A stretch of DNA of 64,000 nt, taken from Streptomyces actuosus (GTDB lineage: Bacteria > Actinomycetota > Actinomycetes > Streptomycetales > Streptomycetaceae). Position numbers and translations under genes: made by a program. The notes beneath the pieces are model-generated. The model worked only from the letters and a program-made list of their open reading frames with translations. It did no database searches and had not been told where the DNA came from. The first letter of the stretch is position 1. Every line of letters starts with the position of its first letter. This document shows, piece by piece, positions 50,547-59,466 of this stretch. The stretch covers positions 231,419 to 295,418 of the forward strand of contig NZ_JAFFZS010000007.1 in assembly GCF_016921115.1 (NCBI RefSeq), written 5' to 3'.

Positions 50547-52898
50547 GTGTTCCATCGACCACGCCTGTCCGTCCCGTCCCGGCGCAGATCCCTGCGCACC
50601 GCCCTGGCCGCCGCCGCGGTCGCCACCGCGCTGCTCGGTACCGCCGGTGCGCCCGCCACCGGCGCGCCCGCCGCCGCGCCGCGCGACCGCACCGGAGCCG
50701 CGCAGGCCGCGCCGGTGGGCGTCGCGGGCCGCTCACCGCAGGACGAGGTGGCCCGCCTCGACACGGCGCCGACCGCCGTCAGCCCCGTCGCCCAGGCCCC
50801 CGGCGGGCGACCTCCCGGCGGCCGGGTCCCCGGCCGGACCGCGCCACACCCCACCGCCCTCGCTGCCTCCGCCGCCTGCACCCTCGACGGCGTCACCGGC
50901 CTGGACCCCGAGCGCTTCGCCGACTTCCTGGCCGACCCGGGCGTCACCGCCGACGGCTGCCTGAGCGGCATCCTGTGGACCTGGGACGCCCGCCTCGCGC
51001 CCGTCATGGACGACGCCCACGTCCAGGCCGTCGCCCACCGGATCACGGCGCTGGCCGACCGGCACGACGGGCGCAACTCCAGCCACCTGCTGGAGATGTT
51101 CACCTACCTGCACGCGGTCGTGTACCACGACTTCTCCCGCGACGAGATCGACATCACCGACGCCCCGACCCTGGAGGCCGTGCGGCGGGCCGTGTACTAC
51201 TTCGGCACCGCGGCCCACACCTTCGACGTCACCCGCAGTAACGCCGAGACTCTCCGCGAGGCCCTCTACACCGGCAGCGCGCCCGGCCTGCGCCAGTCCC
51301 AGCTCGGCCTGATCCGCAAGGTGCTGGCCACCCTGGACCGCTACCACACCGACACCTACGCCGACCCGTCCTGGGGAGGCGCCGCGCTCGCCGCGCTCAG
51401 CGTCAACTACCTCGGCCTGTACGCGGGCAACCACGACACCGCCTTCCGGACCCTCGTCGCCCGCGACGGCACCTACCGGGACGCCTTCCGCCGCTTCGCC
51501 GGCCACACCCACCTCAAGGGCACGCCCAACGCATGGGCCGTCCGGGACGCCCTGTCGGAGTACGCCCGCTTCGGCGAGGTCGAATCCCTGCGCAGGGGCA
51601 TCGTCTCCGACCTCGGCACCCTCCTGACCGCCGTGACCCGTGACTGGGGCCGGGGCAGCGCCCCCTGGGGCAAGATCGTGTCCTGGCTCATCCACTACGA
51701 CGCCTGCGCGCCGTACGCCGTGTGCAAGGACGACATCGAACGGCAGCTGTTCCCGCACGCCTACACCTACGACAACGGAGCCCTGAAGGTCCGCACCGCC
51801 CTCGACCGGGCCGTCGTCGACCAGCTCTACTACGCGAGCAAGCAGGTCGAGGCGCAGTTCCACCGTGTCCTCGGCACCCGGGAGCCGCTCGCGGGCGACA
51901 CCAACCGCGTGCTGACGGTCGTGCTGTACGCCTCCCGCGCCGACTACGAGAACTACCACCCCCTGCTCACCGGCATGGGCACCAACAACGGCGGCATCTA
52001 CATCGAGCGCGGCGCGACCTTCTACACCTACCAGCGGCGCGTCCCCCAGGACTCCCGGCTGACGCTGGAGGAACTGTTCCGCCACGAGTACGTGCACTAC
52101 CTCAACGGCCGCTGGGCGGTGCCCGGCTACTTCGGTGAAGGCCCCTGGTACCGGAACGACCGCACCACCGCCATGGACGAGGGCACCGCCGAGTTCTTCG
52201 ACGGCTCCACCCGCGACGACGGGGTCGCCGTCCGCAGGTCCCTGGTGCAGGGCGTCATCCGGGACACCGCCGGCGGCGGCCCGCGCATGAGCGTCGACCG
52301 GCTGCTGCACGCCACCTACGACGGCGACGGCTTCCGCTTCTACGACTACGCGGGCACGTTCTTCGAGTACCTGTGGAGCGAGCACCCCTCCCTGCTGCGC
52401 GAGATGTACCGGTACCTGCGGGCCGACGACCCCACCGCGTTCGACGCCTGGCGCGACCGCATGGGCGGCGACGCCGCGATCCAGCAGGGCTACGACGCCT
52501 TCCTGGACCGGCAGATCGCCCACGTCGACGACCTGTACGTGCCCGACACCGCCCATGTCCCCGACGGCCGGCTGCGGGAGACCACCGCGGACGCCGTGCG
52601 CACCACCTTCGCGAGGGCGACCTACACCGACCCGGCCTGCACGGCGAACGGGGACGCGGCCATGCCCCGTTTCGTCTGCACCGGCCGGATCACGGCACGG
52701 CTCGGCGACGCGGGGAACGCCGACCGGGTCTTCCGGGACATGTCGGAGACCGTCGACGGCTTCCTGCTCGACCGGGCCGCTCCCGCCTCGCCCAACCTGG
52801 CCGACATGAACTGCGACTTCGGGGAGGTCGACATCTGGACCGACGGCAGGGGCGGGACCTCGGACTACCGCTGCGAGGGGCCGCTGCGCCGGTCGTAG
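50547..52898 (+). CDS. Secreted M9-family collagenase
   Basis: A 783-residue exported metalloprotease. The signal peptide covers about residues 1-45 (ARRSLRTALAAAAVATALLGTAGA-like hydrophobic core after a basic start). An M9 N-terminal activator region (DFLADPGVTADGCLSGILWTWD...) covers 110-370, and the peptidase subdomain carries the zinc motif HEYVH (near residue 514) and the downstream glutamate in DEGTAEFFDG. No PKD or collagen-binding domain follows; the C-terminal 120 residues contain four cysteines. The start is GTG 50547 behind ACGAGGAG. It supplies hydroxyproline-rich peptides to the neighbouring catabolic genes. Confidence 0.93.
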   Translation: MFHRPRLSVPSRRRSLRTALAAAAVATALLGTAGAPATGAPAAAPRDRTGAAQAAPVGVAGRSPQDEVARLDTAPTAVSPVAQAPGGRPPGGRVPGRTAPHPTALAASAACTLDGVTGLDPERFADFLADPGVTADGCLSGILWTWDARLAPVMDDAHVQAVAHRITALADRHDGRNSSHLLEMFTYLHAVVYHDFSRDEIDITDAPTLEAVRRAVYYFGTAAHTFDVTRSNAETLREALYTGSAPGLRQSQLGLIRKVLATLDRYHTDTYADPSWGGAALAALSVNYLGLYAGNHDTAFRTLVARDGTYRDAFRRFAGHTHLKGTPNAWAVRDALSEYARFGEVESLRRGIVSDLGTLLTAVTRDWGRGSAPWGKIVSWLIHYDACAPYAVCKDDIERQLFPHAYTYDNGALKVRTALDRAVVDQLYYASKQVEAQFHRVLGTREPLAGDTNRVLTVVLYASRADYENYHPLLTGMGTNNGGIYIERGATFYTYQRRVPQDSRLTLEELFRHEYVHYLNGRWAVPGYFGEGPWYRNDRTTAMDEGTAEFFDGSTRDDGVAVRRSLVQGVIRDTAGGGPRMSVDRLLHATYDGDGFRFYDYAGTFFEYLWSEHPSLLREMYRYLRADDPTAFDAWRDRMGGDAAIQQGYDAFLDRQIAHVDDLYVPDTAHVPDGRLRETTADAVRTTFARATYTDPACTANGDAAMPRFVCTGRITARLGDAGNADRVFRDMSETVDGFLLDRAAPASPNLADMNCDFGEVDIWTDGRGGTSDYRCEGPLRRS

Positions 52899-52942
52899 CG
52901 GGCGGCGGACGAGCCCCGGGAGGTCTTGTGGGACTCAGTACC

Positions 52943-52960
52943 ATGTGAAATATTACTGAC
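52943..52960 (+). promoter_or_regulatory. Shared motif before the D-hydroxyproline dehydrogenase operon
   Basis: ATGTGAAATATTACTGAC ends directly against the GTG start at 52961. It lies in a short AT-rich patch within the larger palindrome TCAGTA...TACTGA (52935-52959). Confidence 0.6.
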
Positions 52961-54160
52961 GTGCCCACGAAACAGCCCGCATCCCTGGACGCCGTGATCA
53001 TCGGCGCCGGAGTGGTCGGAGCGGCGTGTGCGTACTACGCCACCCGCGCCGGCCTCTCCGTCGCGGTCGTCGACCGCGGCCCCGTCGCCGGCGGCACCAC
53101 CGGAGCCGGCGAGGGCAACCTCCTCGTCTCCGACAAGGAGGCGGGACCCGAACTCGACCTCGCCCTGCTCTCCCTCCGGCTCTGGCGCGAACTCGCCACC
53201 CGCCTCCCGCCCGAGGACGCGATCGAACACGAACCCAAGGGCGGTCTCGTCGTCGCACCCGACGAGACCGCCCTCACCGCGCTCCGCGCCTTCGCCGCCG
53301 CCCAGCGCGCGGCCGGCGTCGAGACGCACGAGGTAGCCGCCGGTGAACTGACCGAACTCGAACCGCAGTTGGCCCCCGGACCGGCCGGAGGCTTCCATTA
53401 CCCCCAGGACGCCCAGGTGCAGCCCGCCCGCGCCGCAGCGGCCCTGCTGCGCGCCGCCCGCAGCGCGGGTGCCCGCGTCCGGCTCGGCGAACAGGTCACC
53501 GCCGTCCTCACCGACCCCCACGGCGCCGTACGCGGCGTGCGCACCCCGTGCGGCGACCTCCACGCCGGTGCCGTCGTCAACGCCGCCGGCACCTGGGGCG
53601 GGCACGTCGCCGCCCTCGCCGGCACCCACCTGCCGGTGCTGCCGCGCCGCGGCTTCGTCCTCGTCACCGAACCCCTCCCGCCCGGCCTGATCCGCCACAA
53701 GGTCTACGCCGCCGACTACATCGCGGACGTCGCCAGCGGTTCGGCCGGCCTGCAGTCCTCCGCCGTCGTCGAGGGCACCCCCGCCGGACCCGTCCTCATC
53801 GGCGCCACCCGCGAACGCGTCGGCTTCGACCGCACCCTCTCGCCCGAGGCCCTGCGCCGCCTCGCCCACCAGGCCACGGCTCTCTTCCCCGTCCTGGCCG
53901 ACGTCCACGCGATCCGCGCCTACTGCGGCTTCCGCCCCTATCTGCCCGACCACCTGCCCGCCATCGGCCCCGATCCCCGCGTCCCCGGCCTCCACCACGC
54001 CTGCGGCCACGAGGGCGCCGGCATCGGCCTCGCCCCGGCCACCGGCCTGCTCGTCACCGCCGCGCTGACCGGCGCCCCGCCCCCGGTGGCCGCCGGACCC
54101 TTCGGCCCCGGCCGCTTCCCGCGCCCGGACGACGCCCCGACTCCAGGAGCCTCCTCATGA
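52961..54160 (+). CDS. D-hydroxyproline dehydrogenase, FAD (DAAO-fold) beta subunit
   Basis: A 399-residue FAD-dependent amine oxidoreductase. The N-terminal FAD motif is DAVIIGAGVVGAACAYYATRAG, then GGTTGAGEGN, and the C-terminal CGFRPYLPDHLPAIG and HACGHEGAGIGLAPATG bind flavin and substrate. In multi-subunit L-proline and D-hydroxyproline dehydrogenases this subunit oxidises the ring nitrogen side. The start is GTG 52961, immediately behind the regulatory motif, so the leader is very short. The TGA overlaps the next ATG by four bases. The three genes that follow one another form the dehydrogenase. Confidence 0.9.
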   Translation: MPTKQPASLDAVIIGAGVVGAACAYYATRAGLSVAVVDRGPVAGGTTGAGEGNLLVSDKEAGPELDLALLSLRLWRELATRLPPEDAIEHEPKGGLVVAPDETALTALRAFAAAQRAAGVETHEVAAGELTELEPQLAPGPAGGFHYPQDAQVQPARAAAALLRAARSAGARVRLGEQVTAVLTDPHGAVRGVRTPCGDLHAGAVVNAAGTWGGHVAALAGTHLPVLPRRGFVLVTEPLPPGLIRHKVYAADYIADVASGSAGLQSSAVVEGTPAGPVLIGATRERVGFDRTLSPEALRRLAHQATALFPVLADVHAIRAYCGFRPYLPDHLPAIGPDPRVPGLHHACGHEGAGIGLAPATGLLVTAALTGAPPPVAAGPFGPGRFPRPDDAPTPGASS

Positions 54161-54492
54161 GCCGCGCGCCGCGCACCCCGCTCGGCCTGGTGCGGGCCCA
54201 GCCCGAACCGCCGTACACCTTCACCTTCGACGGCCGCACGCTGACCGCCCTGCCCGGCCAGACGCTGGCCGCCGCGCTGTGGGCCGCCGGGATCACCTCC
54301 TGGCGCACCACCCGCGGCGGCGGCGCACCGCGCGGGGCGTTCTGCGGGATCGGCGTCTGCCACGACTGCCTGGCGACCGTCGACGGCCGCCCCAACCAGC
54401 GCGCCTGCCTGGTCGCCGTACGGCCCGGGGACACGGTCACCACCCAGGTCGGCACGGGACACGGCCCGGACGGGAAGGGCACCCCCTCATGA
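54157..54492 (+). CDS. D-hydroxyproline dehydrogenase, [2Fe-2S] gamma subunit
   Basis: A 111-residue ferredoxin-like protein of the sarcosine/hydroxyproline dehydrogenase small-subunit type. The plant-type cluster ligands are in AFCGIGVCHDC (C-x4-C-x2-C) and RACLVAV near residue 85. Its usual job is electron transfer between the FAD subunits. It overlaps both neighbours by ATGA junctions, giving strong translational coupling. Confidence 0.9.
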   Translation: MSRAPRTPLGLVRAQPEPPYTFTFDGRTLTALPGQTLAAALWAAGITSWRTTRGGGAPRGAFCGIGVCHDCLATVDGRPNQRACLVAVRPGDTVTTQVGTGHGPDGKGTPS

Positions 54493-55934
54493 CACCCCCC
54501 GCCGACCTCGCCGTCGTCGGCGCCGGGCCCGCCGGGCTCGCCGCCGCCGTCACCGCCGCCGGCCTCGGCCTGACCGTCACCCTCCTCGACGCCGGGGAGC
54601 GGCCCGGCGGCCAGTTCCACCGCCACCCCGCGCCCGGCCTCGGCGCCGCCCGGCCCGCCGCGCTGCACCACGGCTGGCGGCAGTTCACGGACCGGCTCGC
54701 CCGCCTGCAGGCCCACCGGGACGCCGGGCGCGTCACCCACCTGCCCGGCCACCACGTGTGGACCGTCGGACGAGCGGACGGGCACTGGCGCCTGCACGCC
54801 GTCGCCGGCCCCGACGAGACACCCGCCACCGTGCACGCCCGGGCCGTCCTGCTCGCGACCGGCGCCTACGAGCGTCAACTCCCCTTTCCCGGCTGGACCC
54901 TGCCCGGGGTCGTCGGGGCGGGCGGCGCGCAGGCCATGCTCAAGTCCGGGCTCGTCCTCCCCGGCCGACAGGTCGTCGTCGCGGGCAGCGGGCCGCTGCT
55001 GCTCGCCGTCGCCGGCTCGCTCGCCGCCGCCGGGGCCCGCGTCCCGGCCGTCGCCGAGGCCGCCGCCTACACGGCCTACGCCCGTGCCGTGCCCACCCTG
55101 CTGCGCAACCCCGCCAAGCTCGCCGAAGGAGCCCGGCACGGAGCCGCCCTGCTGCACCGCACCACCCGGCTCCTCACCCGGCACGCCGTCACCGCCGCCC
55201 ACGGCACCACCCGCGTCGAGGCCGTCACCGTCACCCGCCTCGACCCCGACTGGCGGCCCGTGCCCGGCACCGCCCGCCGCGTCCCCTGCGACGCACTCGC
55301 CGTCGGCCACGGGCTCGTCCCCCGGCTGGACCTCGCCACCGGCCTCGGCTGCGCCACCCGCCGCACCCCCGACGACACCCACGCCCTCGTCGTCGACGCC
55401 GGTCAGGCCACCTCGGTGCCCGGTATCTGGGCCGCGGGGGAGCCCTGCGGTGTCGGCGGCGCCGACCTCGCGGTGACCGAGGGCGAGATCGCCGCCGAGA
55501 CCGCCGCCCACGCGCTGAACGGCACACCGCGCGACCCGCGCCGCGCCGCCGCCCTCGCCCGCCGCCGCGACCGGCTGCGCGCGTTCGCCGACGTGATGGC
55601 CACCGCCCACCGGCCAGGTCCCGGCTGGGCCGGCTGGCTCGACGACACCACCGAGGTGTGCCGCTGCGAGGAGGTCACCGCCCGTCGGATCCGCACGGCG
55701 GTCACCGATTACGGCGCCCACGACACCCGCACCGTCAAGCTGCTCACCCGCGCCGGCATGGGCTGGTGCCAGGGCCGCATGTGCGGACCCGCCGTCGCCC
55801 GCCTCGCCGGCGGCCCCCCGGCCGCCGACCGCCGCCCGCTGTCCTGCCCCGTTCCCCTGCGCCACCTGGCAGGCCTGCCCGCCGACCACGATCCCACCGC
55901 ACCACCACCGCCGACCGAGGAACCCGAAGCCTGA
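54489..55934 (+). CDS. D-hydroxyproline dehydrogenase, NAD(P)/FAD alpha subunit with BFD-like cluster domain
   Basis: A 481-residue pyridine nucleotide-disulfide-type oxidoreductase. The FAD fold starts at ADLAVVGAGPAGLAAAVTAA, the second dinucleotide fold is RQVVVAGSGPLLLAVAGSL, and IWAAGEPCGVGG closes the FAD site. A C-terminal BFD-like [2Fe-2S] domain has CRCEEVT and GWCQGRMCGP. This architecture is that of the alpha subunit in heteromeric D-hydroxyproline and L-proline dehydrogenases. It is the last gene of the operon; the next gene starts 358 bases on, beyond an IS-like remnant. Confidence 0.9.
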   Translation: MTPPADLAVVGAGPAGLAAAVTAAGLGLTVTLLDAGERPGGQFHRHPAPGLGAARPAALHHGWRQFTDRLARLQAHRDAGRVTHLPGHHVWTVGRADGHWRLHAVAGPDETPATVHARAVLLATGAYERQLPFPGWTLPGVVGAGGAQAMLKSGLVLPGRQVVVAGSGPLLLAVAGSLAAAGARVPAVAEAAAYTAYARAVPTLLRNPAKLAEGARHGAALLHRTTRLLTRHAVTAAHGTTRVEAVTVTRLDPDWRPVPGTARRVPCDALAVGHGLVPRLDLATGLGCATRRTPDDTHALVVDAGQATSVPGIWAAGEPCGVGGADLAVTEGEIAAETAAHALNGTPRDPRRAAALARRRDRLRAFADVMATAHRPGPGWAGWLDDTTEVCRCEEVTARRIRTAVTDYGAHDTRTVKLLTRAGMGWCQGRMCGPAVARLAGGPPAADRRPLSCPVPLRHLAGLPADHDPTAPPPPTEEPEA

Positions 55935-55936
55935 CG

Positions 55937-56280
55937 TCCTCCCCCCGCCCGACGGCGGGGGGTTCCAGCAGCCGGCCGCTGGGCTTCCCGCTCCACCGAC
56001 GACCGCCCCGCCCGGGAGGACTCCCGTTGAGATCCCACACCGTCTCCACAGGCGGACGCCGCCGGTCCGGCGGCGTCCGCAGTGTGGCGTGCCGCGTTCA
56101 CACGCGCCGACGTCGGGCGCCCATCGCGCCGACCTCACGCACCATCAGATGTCCTGTGAACGCAGGGTGCCGGCCGGTGACCGGTGGACGCCGGTCCGCC
56201 CCGGTGGCGAACCGGCTCTCCCCGCCCCGCTCCGCAGGAGCGTCGTTTCCTCCCCGGCCCGAAGGCCGGGGTGTCCATGA
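55937..56280. mobile_element. IS200/IS605-like palindromic-end remnant
   Basis: Two similar hairpins bound this 340-bp gene-free gap: CCCCCCGCC-cgac-GGCGGGGGG (55941-55962) and CCCCGGCC-cgaa-GGCCGGGG (56252-56271). Both have TCCT on the left and a TCC on the right, as in the subterminal palindromes of IS605-group elements. A third perfect 14-bp hairpin is at 56052-56080. No tnpA or tnpB frame remains. It splits the dehydrogenase operon from the deaminase and epimerase genes. Confidence 0.4.
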
Positions 56281-56292
56281 GAGAGAGACCCG

Positions 56293-57198
56293 ATGACCTC
56301 CGCAGACACCCGTCGGCACCCTTGGCACGGCGTCATGGTCGCCACCGCGCTGCCGCTGCACGACGACCTCACCGTCGACTACGACGCCTACGCCGAGCAC
56401 GTCGCCCGCCTGATCGCCGCCGGCTGCGACGGTGTCGTGCCCAACGGCTCCCTGGGCGAGTACCAGACCCTCACCGACGACGAGCGGGCCCGCGTCGTCC
56501 GCGTCGCCGTCGAGGCGGCCGGCGACGGCGCCCGGGTGATGCCCGGCGTCTCCGCCTACGGCAGCGCCGAGTCCCGGCGGTGGGCCGAGCAGGCCGCCGA
56601 GACCGGCTGCGGCTCCGTGCTGCTGCTGCCACCCAACGCCTACCGCGCCGACGACACCACGGTGCGGGCCCACTACGCCGACGTCGCCGCGGCCGGCCTG
56701 CCCGTCGTCGCCTACAACAACCCCTACGACACCAAGGTCGACCTGAAGCCCGAACTCCTCGCCCGGCTGCACGCCGACGGGCACATCGTCGCGGTCAAGG
56801 AGTTCAGCGGCGACGTCCGCCGCGCCTACGAGCTCGCCGAACTCGCCCCCGGTCTCGACCTGCTCATCGGTGCCGACGACGTGGCTCTCGAACTCGCCCT
56901 CGCCGGGGCCGTCGGCTGGATCGCCGGCTACCCCAACGCCCTGCCCGGAGCCTGCCTCGCCCTGTACCGGGCCGCCGTCGACCGCGACCTCGACCTGGCG
57001 CTGCCCCTGTACCGGGCCCTGCACCCGCTGCTGCGCTGGGACTCCAGGACCGAGTTCGTGCAGGCCATCAAGATGTCCATGGACATCGCCGGACTCCCGG
57101 CCGGTCCCACCCGCCCGCCGCGCTCCCCGCTCCCCGAGGCGCAGGCCGCCGCCGTCCGATCCGCCACCGAGAAGGCCCTCGCAGAGGGCCTCGACTGA
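56293..57198 (+). CDS. DHDPS-family 1-pyrroline-4-hydroxy-2-carboxylate deaminase
   Basis: A 301-residue TIM-barrel Schiff-base lyase. The lysine is in HIVAVKEFSGD (near residue 165), the tyrosine in VVAYNNPYDTKV (near 140), and the GSLGEYQTLTDDER motif replaces the usual GTTGE substrate loop, as in the deaminase/keto-acid branch. In hydroxyproline catabolism this enzyme converts the dehydrogenase product to 2-oxoglutarate semialdehyde. The start ATG 56293 follows GAGAGAG, next to the second hairpin. It runs 17 bases before the epimerase gene. Confidence 0.88.
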   Translation: MTSADTRRHPWHGVMVATALPLHDDLTVDYDAYAEHVARLIAAGCDGVVPNGSLGEYQTLTDDERARVVRVAVEAAGDGARVMPGVSAYGSAESRRWAEQAAETGCGSVLLLPPNAYRADDTTVRAHYADVAAAGLPVVAYNNPYDTKVDLKPELLARLHADGHIVAVKEFSGDVRRAYELAELAPGLDLLIGADDVALELALAGAVGWIAGYPNALPGACLALYRAAVDRDLDLALPLYRALHPLLRWDSRTEFVQAIKMSMDIAGLPAGPTRPPRSPLPEAQAAAVRSATEKALAEGLD

Positions 57199-57215
57199 CC
57201 GCCCGGGGGCCAGTG

Positions 57216-58217
57216 ATGCGCACCAGACACGTCTACCACGCCGTCGACTCGCACACCGAGGGCATGCCCACCCGGGTGATCACCGGCGGCATCGGTGTGC
57301 TGCCCGGCGCCACCATGGCCGAGCGGCGCCGCCATCTCGTCGATCACCTCGACCACGTCCGCACCCTCCTGATGTACGAGCCGCGCGGCCACTCCGCGAT
57401 GAGCGGCGCCATCCTGCAGCCGCCCACCCGGCCCGACGCCGACTACGGCGTGCTGTACATCGAGGTGTCCGGCGCGCTGCCGATGTGCGGGCACGGCACC
57501 ATCGGCGTCGCCACCGTCCTCGTCGAGACCGGCATGGTGCCGGTCGTCGAACCCGTCACCACCGTCCGCCTGGACACCCCCGCCGGACTGGTCACGGTGG
57601 ACGTCCGGGTGGCCGACGGCGTGGCGCGGGAGGTCACCCTCACCAACGTGCCCGCCTTCGCCGTGGCCCTGGACCGCACGGTGGAGGTGCCCGGCCACGG
57701 CGAGGTCGCCTACGACCTCGCCTACGGCGGCAACTTCTACGCGTTCGTCGACCTCGACGCGCTGGGCCTGCCCTTCGACCGCGCACGCAAGGACGACCTG
57801 CTGGCCGCCGGCCTGGCGATCATGGGGGCGATCGACGCCGCCGACCGGCCGGTGCACCCCGGCAACCCCCAGATCGCCGGACTCAAGCACGTGTACCTGA
57901 CGGCGCCCGGCTCGGACGCCGCACACTCCCGGCACGCGATGGCGATCCACCCGGGCTGGTTCGACCGTTCGCCGTGCGGCACCGGCACCTCGGCACGCAT
58001 GGCCCAGCTGCACGCGCGCGGTGAACTCCCGCTCGGCGCCGACTTCGTGAACGAGTCCTTCATCGGTACACGGTTCGTCGGCCGGCTCGTGGGGGAGACA
58101 TCCGTCGCAGGGCGGCCGGCGGTCGTCCCGACGGTCACCGGGCGGGCCTGGATCACGGGCACCGCCCAGTACTTCCTGGACCCGGACGACCCGTTCCCCG
58201 CCGGTTTCCTACTCTGA
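57216..58217 (+). CDS. 4-hydroxyproline 2-epimerase
   Basis: A 333-residue proline racemase-family enzyme. Both catalytic cysteines are present: Cys in MCGHGTIG (near residue 89) and Cys in SPCGTGTSA (near residue 252), which separates it from the Ser/Cys or Thr-bearing dehydratases. Family members with this pair interconvert trans-4-hydroxy-L-proline and cis-4-hydroxy-D-proline; the context with D-hydroxyproline dehydrogenase favours that over proline racemase. ATG 57216 lies 17 bases after the deaminase gene. It is the first step of the pathway although encoded last. Confidence 0.92.
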   Translation: MRTRHVYHAVDSHTEGMPTRVITGGIGVLPGATMAERRRHLVDHLDHVRTLLMYEPRGHSAMSGAILQPPTRPDADYGVLYIEVSGALPMCGHGTIGVATVLVETGMVPVVEPVTTVRLDTPAGLVTVDVRVADGVAREVTLTNVPAFAVALDRTVEVPGHGEVAYDLAYGGNFYAFVDLDALGLPFDRARKDDLLAAGLAIMGAIDAADRPVHPGNPQIAGLKHVYLTAPGSDAAHSRHAMAIHPGWFDRSPCGTGTSARMAQLHARGELPLGADFVNESFIGTRFVGRLVGETSVAGRPAVVPTVTGRAWITGTAQYFLDPDDPFPAGFLL

Positions 58218-58268
58218 GGTGCCCGCGAAGTGAACCCACGCAACACCCCAGCCCCGGAGGCAGACACC

Positions 58269-58940
58269 ATGGGTGGCCACCTGAAGCAAGCCAACCTTGT
58301 CACCGCGCAGCAACGCCTGCGCGACCAGGTGGCCCACGCCCTGCGTGCCGCGCTGATCTCCGGGGAGCTCCAGCCGGGCCGGGTCTACTCGGCCCCGGCG
58401 CTCGCCGCCGACTTCGGCATCTCCGCGACGCCGGTGCGGGAGGCGATGCTCGACCTGGTCAGGGAGGGGCTGGTCGAGCCGGTCCGCAACAAGGGCTTCC
58501 GGGTGACCGAGGTCAGCGAGCGGGACCTCGACCAGTACAGCGAGCTGCGGGCGCTGATCGAGGTGCCGACGGTGGGCGCGGTCACCCGCTCGGCGACGCG
58601 CGAGCAGCTCCAGGAGCTGCGTCCGGTCGCGGAGGAGATCGTGGCCAGGGCGCAGGAGCACGACCTGATCGGCTACCTCGACGCCGACCGGCGCTTCCAC
58701 CTGGGCCTGCTGGCCCTGCACGGCAACGACCGCCTGGTCGAGACGGTCGGGGACCTGCGCAAGCGGTCCCGTCTGTACGGCCTGACCGCCCTGGACGAGC
58801 GTGGCCTGCTCGTCGCCTCCGCCGAGGAGCACCTGGAACTGCTGGACGTGATGCTGGAGGGCGACGCACCGGGGGCGGAGGCGCTGATGTCCCGCCACCT
58901 CGGCCACGTGCGCTCCCTCTGGGCGTCCGAGGACTCCTGA
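58269..58940 (+). CDS. GntR/FCD-family regulator of the hydroxyproline block
   Basis: A 223-residue GntR regulator. The winged helix at residues 10-75 has LRAALISGELQPGRVYSAPALAADFGISATPVREA, and the FCD domain has DRRFHLGLL and LEGDAPGAEALMSRH with the metal-binding Asp/His set. ATG 58269 follows GGAGG; GTG 58230 gives a longer alternative. As the only regulator in the block, it is the natural candidate for the shared 18-bp promoter motif, but that link is inferred. Confidence 0.9.
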   Translation: MGGHLKQANLVTAQQRLRDQVAHALRAALISGELQPGRVYSAPALAADFGISATPVREAMLDLVREGLVEPVRNKGFRVTEVSERDLDQYSELRALIEVPTVGAVTRSATREQLQELRPVAEEIVARAQEHDLIGYLDADRRFHLGLLALHGNDRLVETVGDLRKRSRLYGLTALDERGLLVASAEEHLELLDVMLEGDAPGAEALMSRHLGHVRSLWASEDS

Positions 58941-59466
58941 CCTCCCCGCCCCCGGGACGACGGCACCCACGGTCCTCCGGCACCGAGGTGCCGCGACGGA
59001 TACCGCACGGTCTACCGGGTGCGGGCGCAGGTGCGGGCGCGGGTTCGTCTGCCGGGTGCCGGGCGGGGGCCGGGCCGGTGCCGGCGGCGGGATCGGTCCG
59101 GCCGGCGCCGGATCCGCCCGCGCCCTGACCGGCCACCGGCGCAGTTCCGCCCCGCCACCGGCCGAGCCTCCCGGCGCTCCCCGTGGGCACTCCGCCCGGG
59201 CGGGCCCCCGGCGCGCCGTCCCGGTCCGCCGTACCGCCGCGCGACCGCCCCCGGCGTTCCCGGCGGCCGGCGAGCGGCTGACCCGTGGCCCCGGCCGGCG
59301 ACCAGCGCATCCCCCGCGGCGACGGGCCACGCGCCCTTGCCGGCGGCCGTGCCGGATCCGGCCGCAGCGCCGCCCACGCCGTCCGTCTGGTGAACTCGGC
59401 AGCACCTGCCGGAGCCCCTCCGGTTAGGCTCTGGCCAGGACGACCTCGACGAACGGGAGGCCGGGG
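58941..59466. other. GC-rich intergenic region
   Basis: A 526-bp stretch between the GntR gene and glnE with CG-rich short repeats (GTGCGGGCGC type) and no frame that looks like protein. The glnE promoter must be near its right end. Confidence 0.45.

Noticed and set aside
57216..58217. trans-3-hydroxyproline dehydratase instead of epimerase
   Set aside because: Both catalytic cysteines are present; the dehydratase group has a different residue at the second position.
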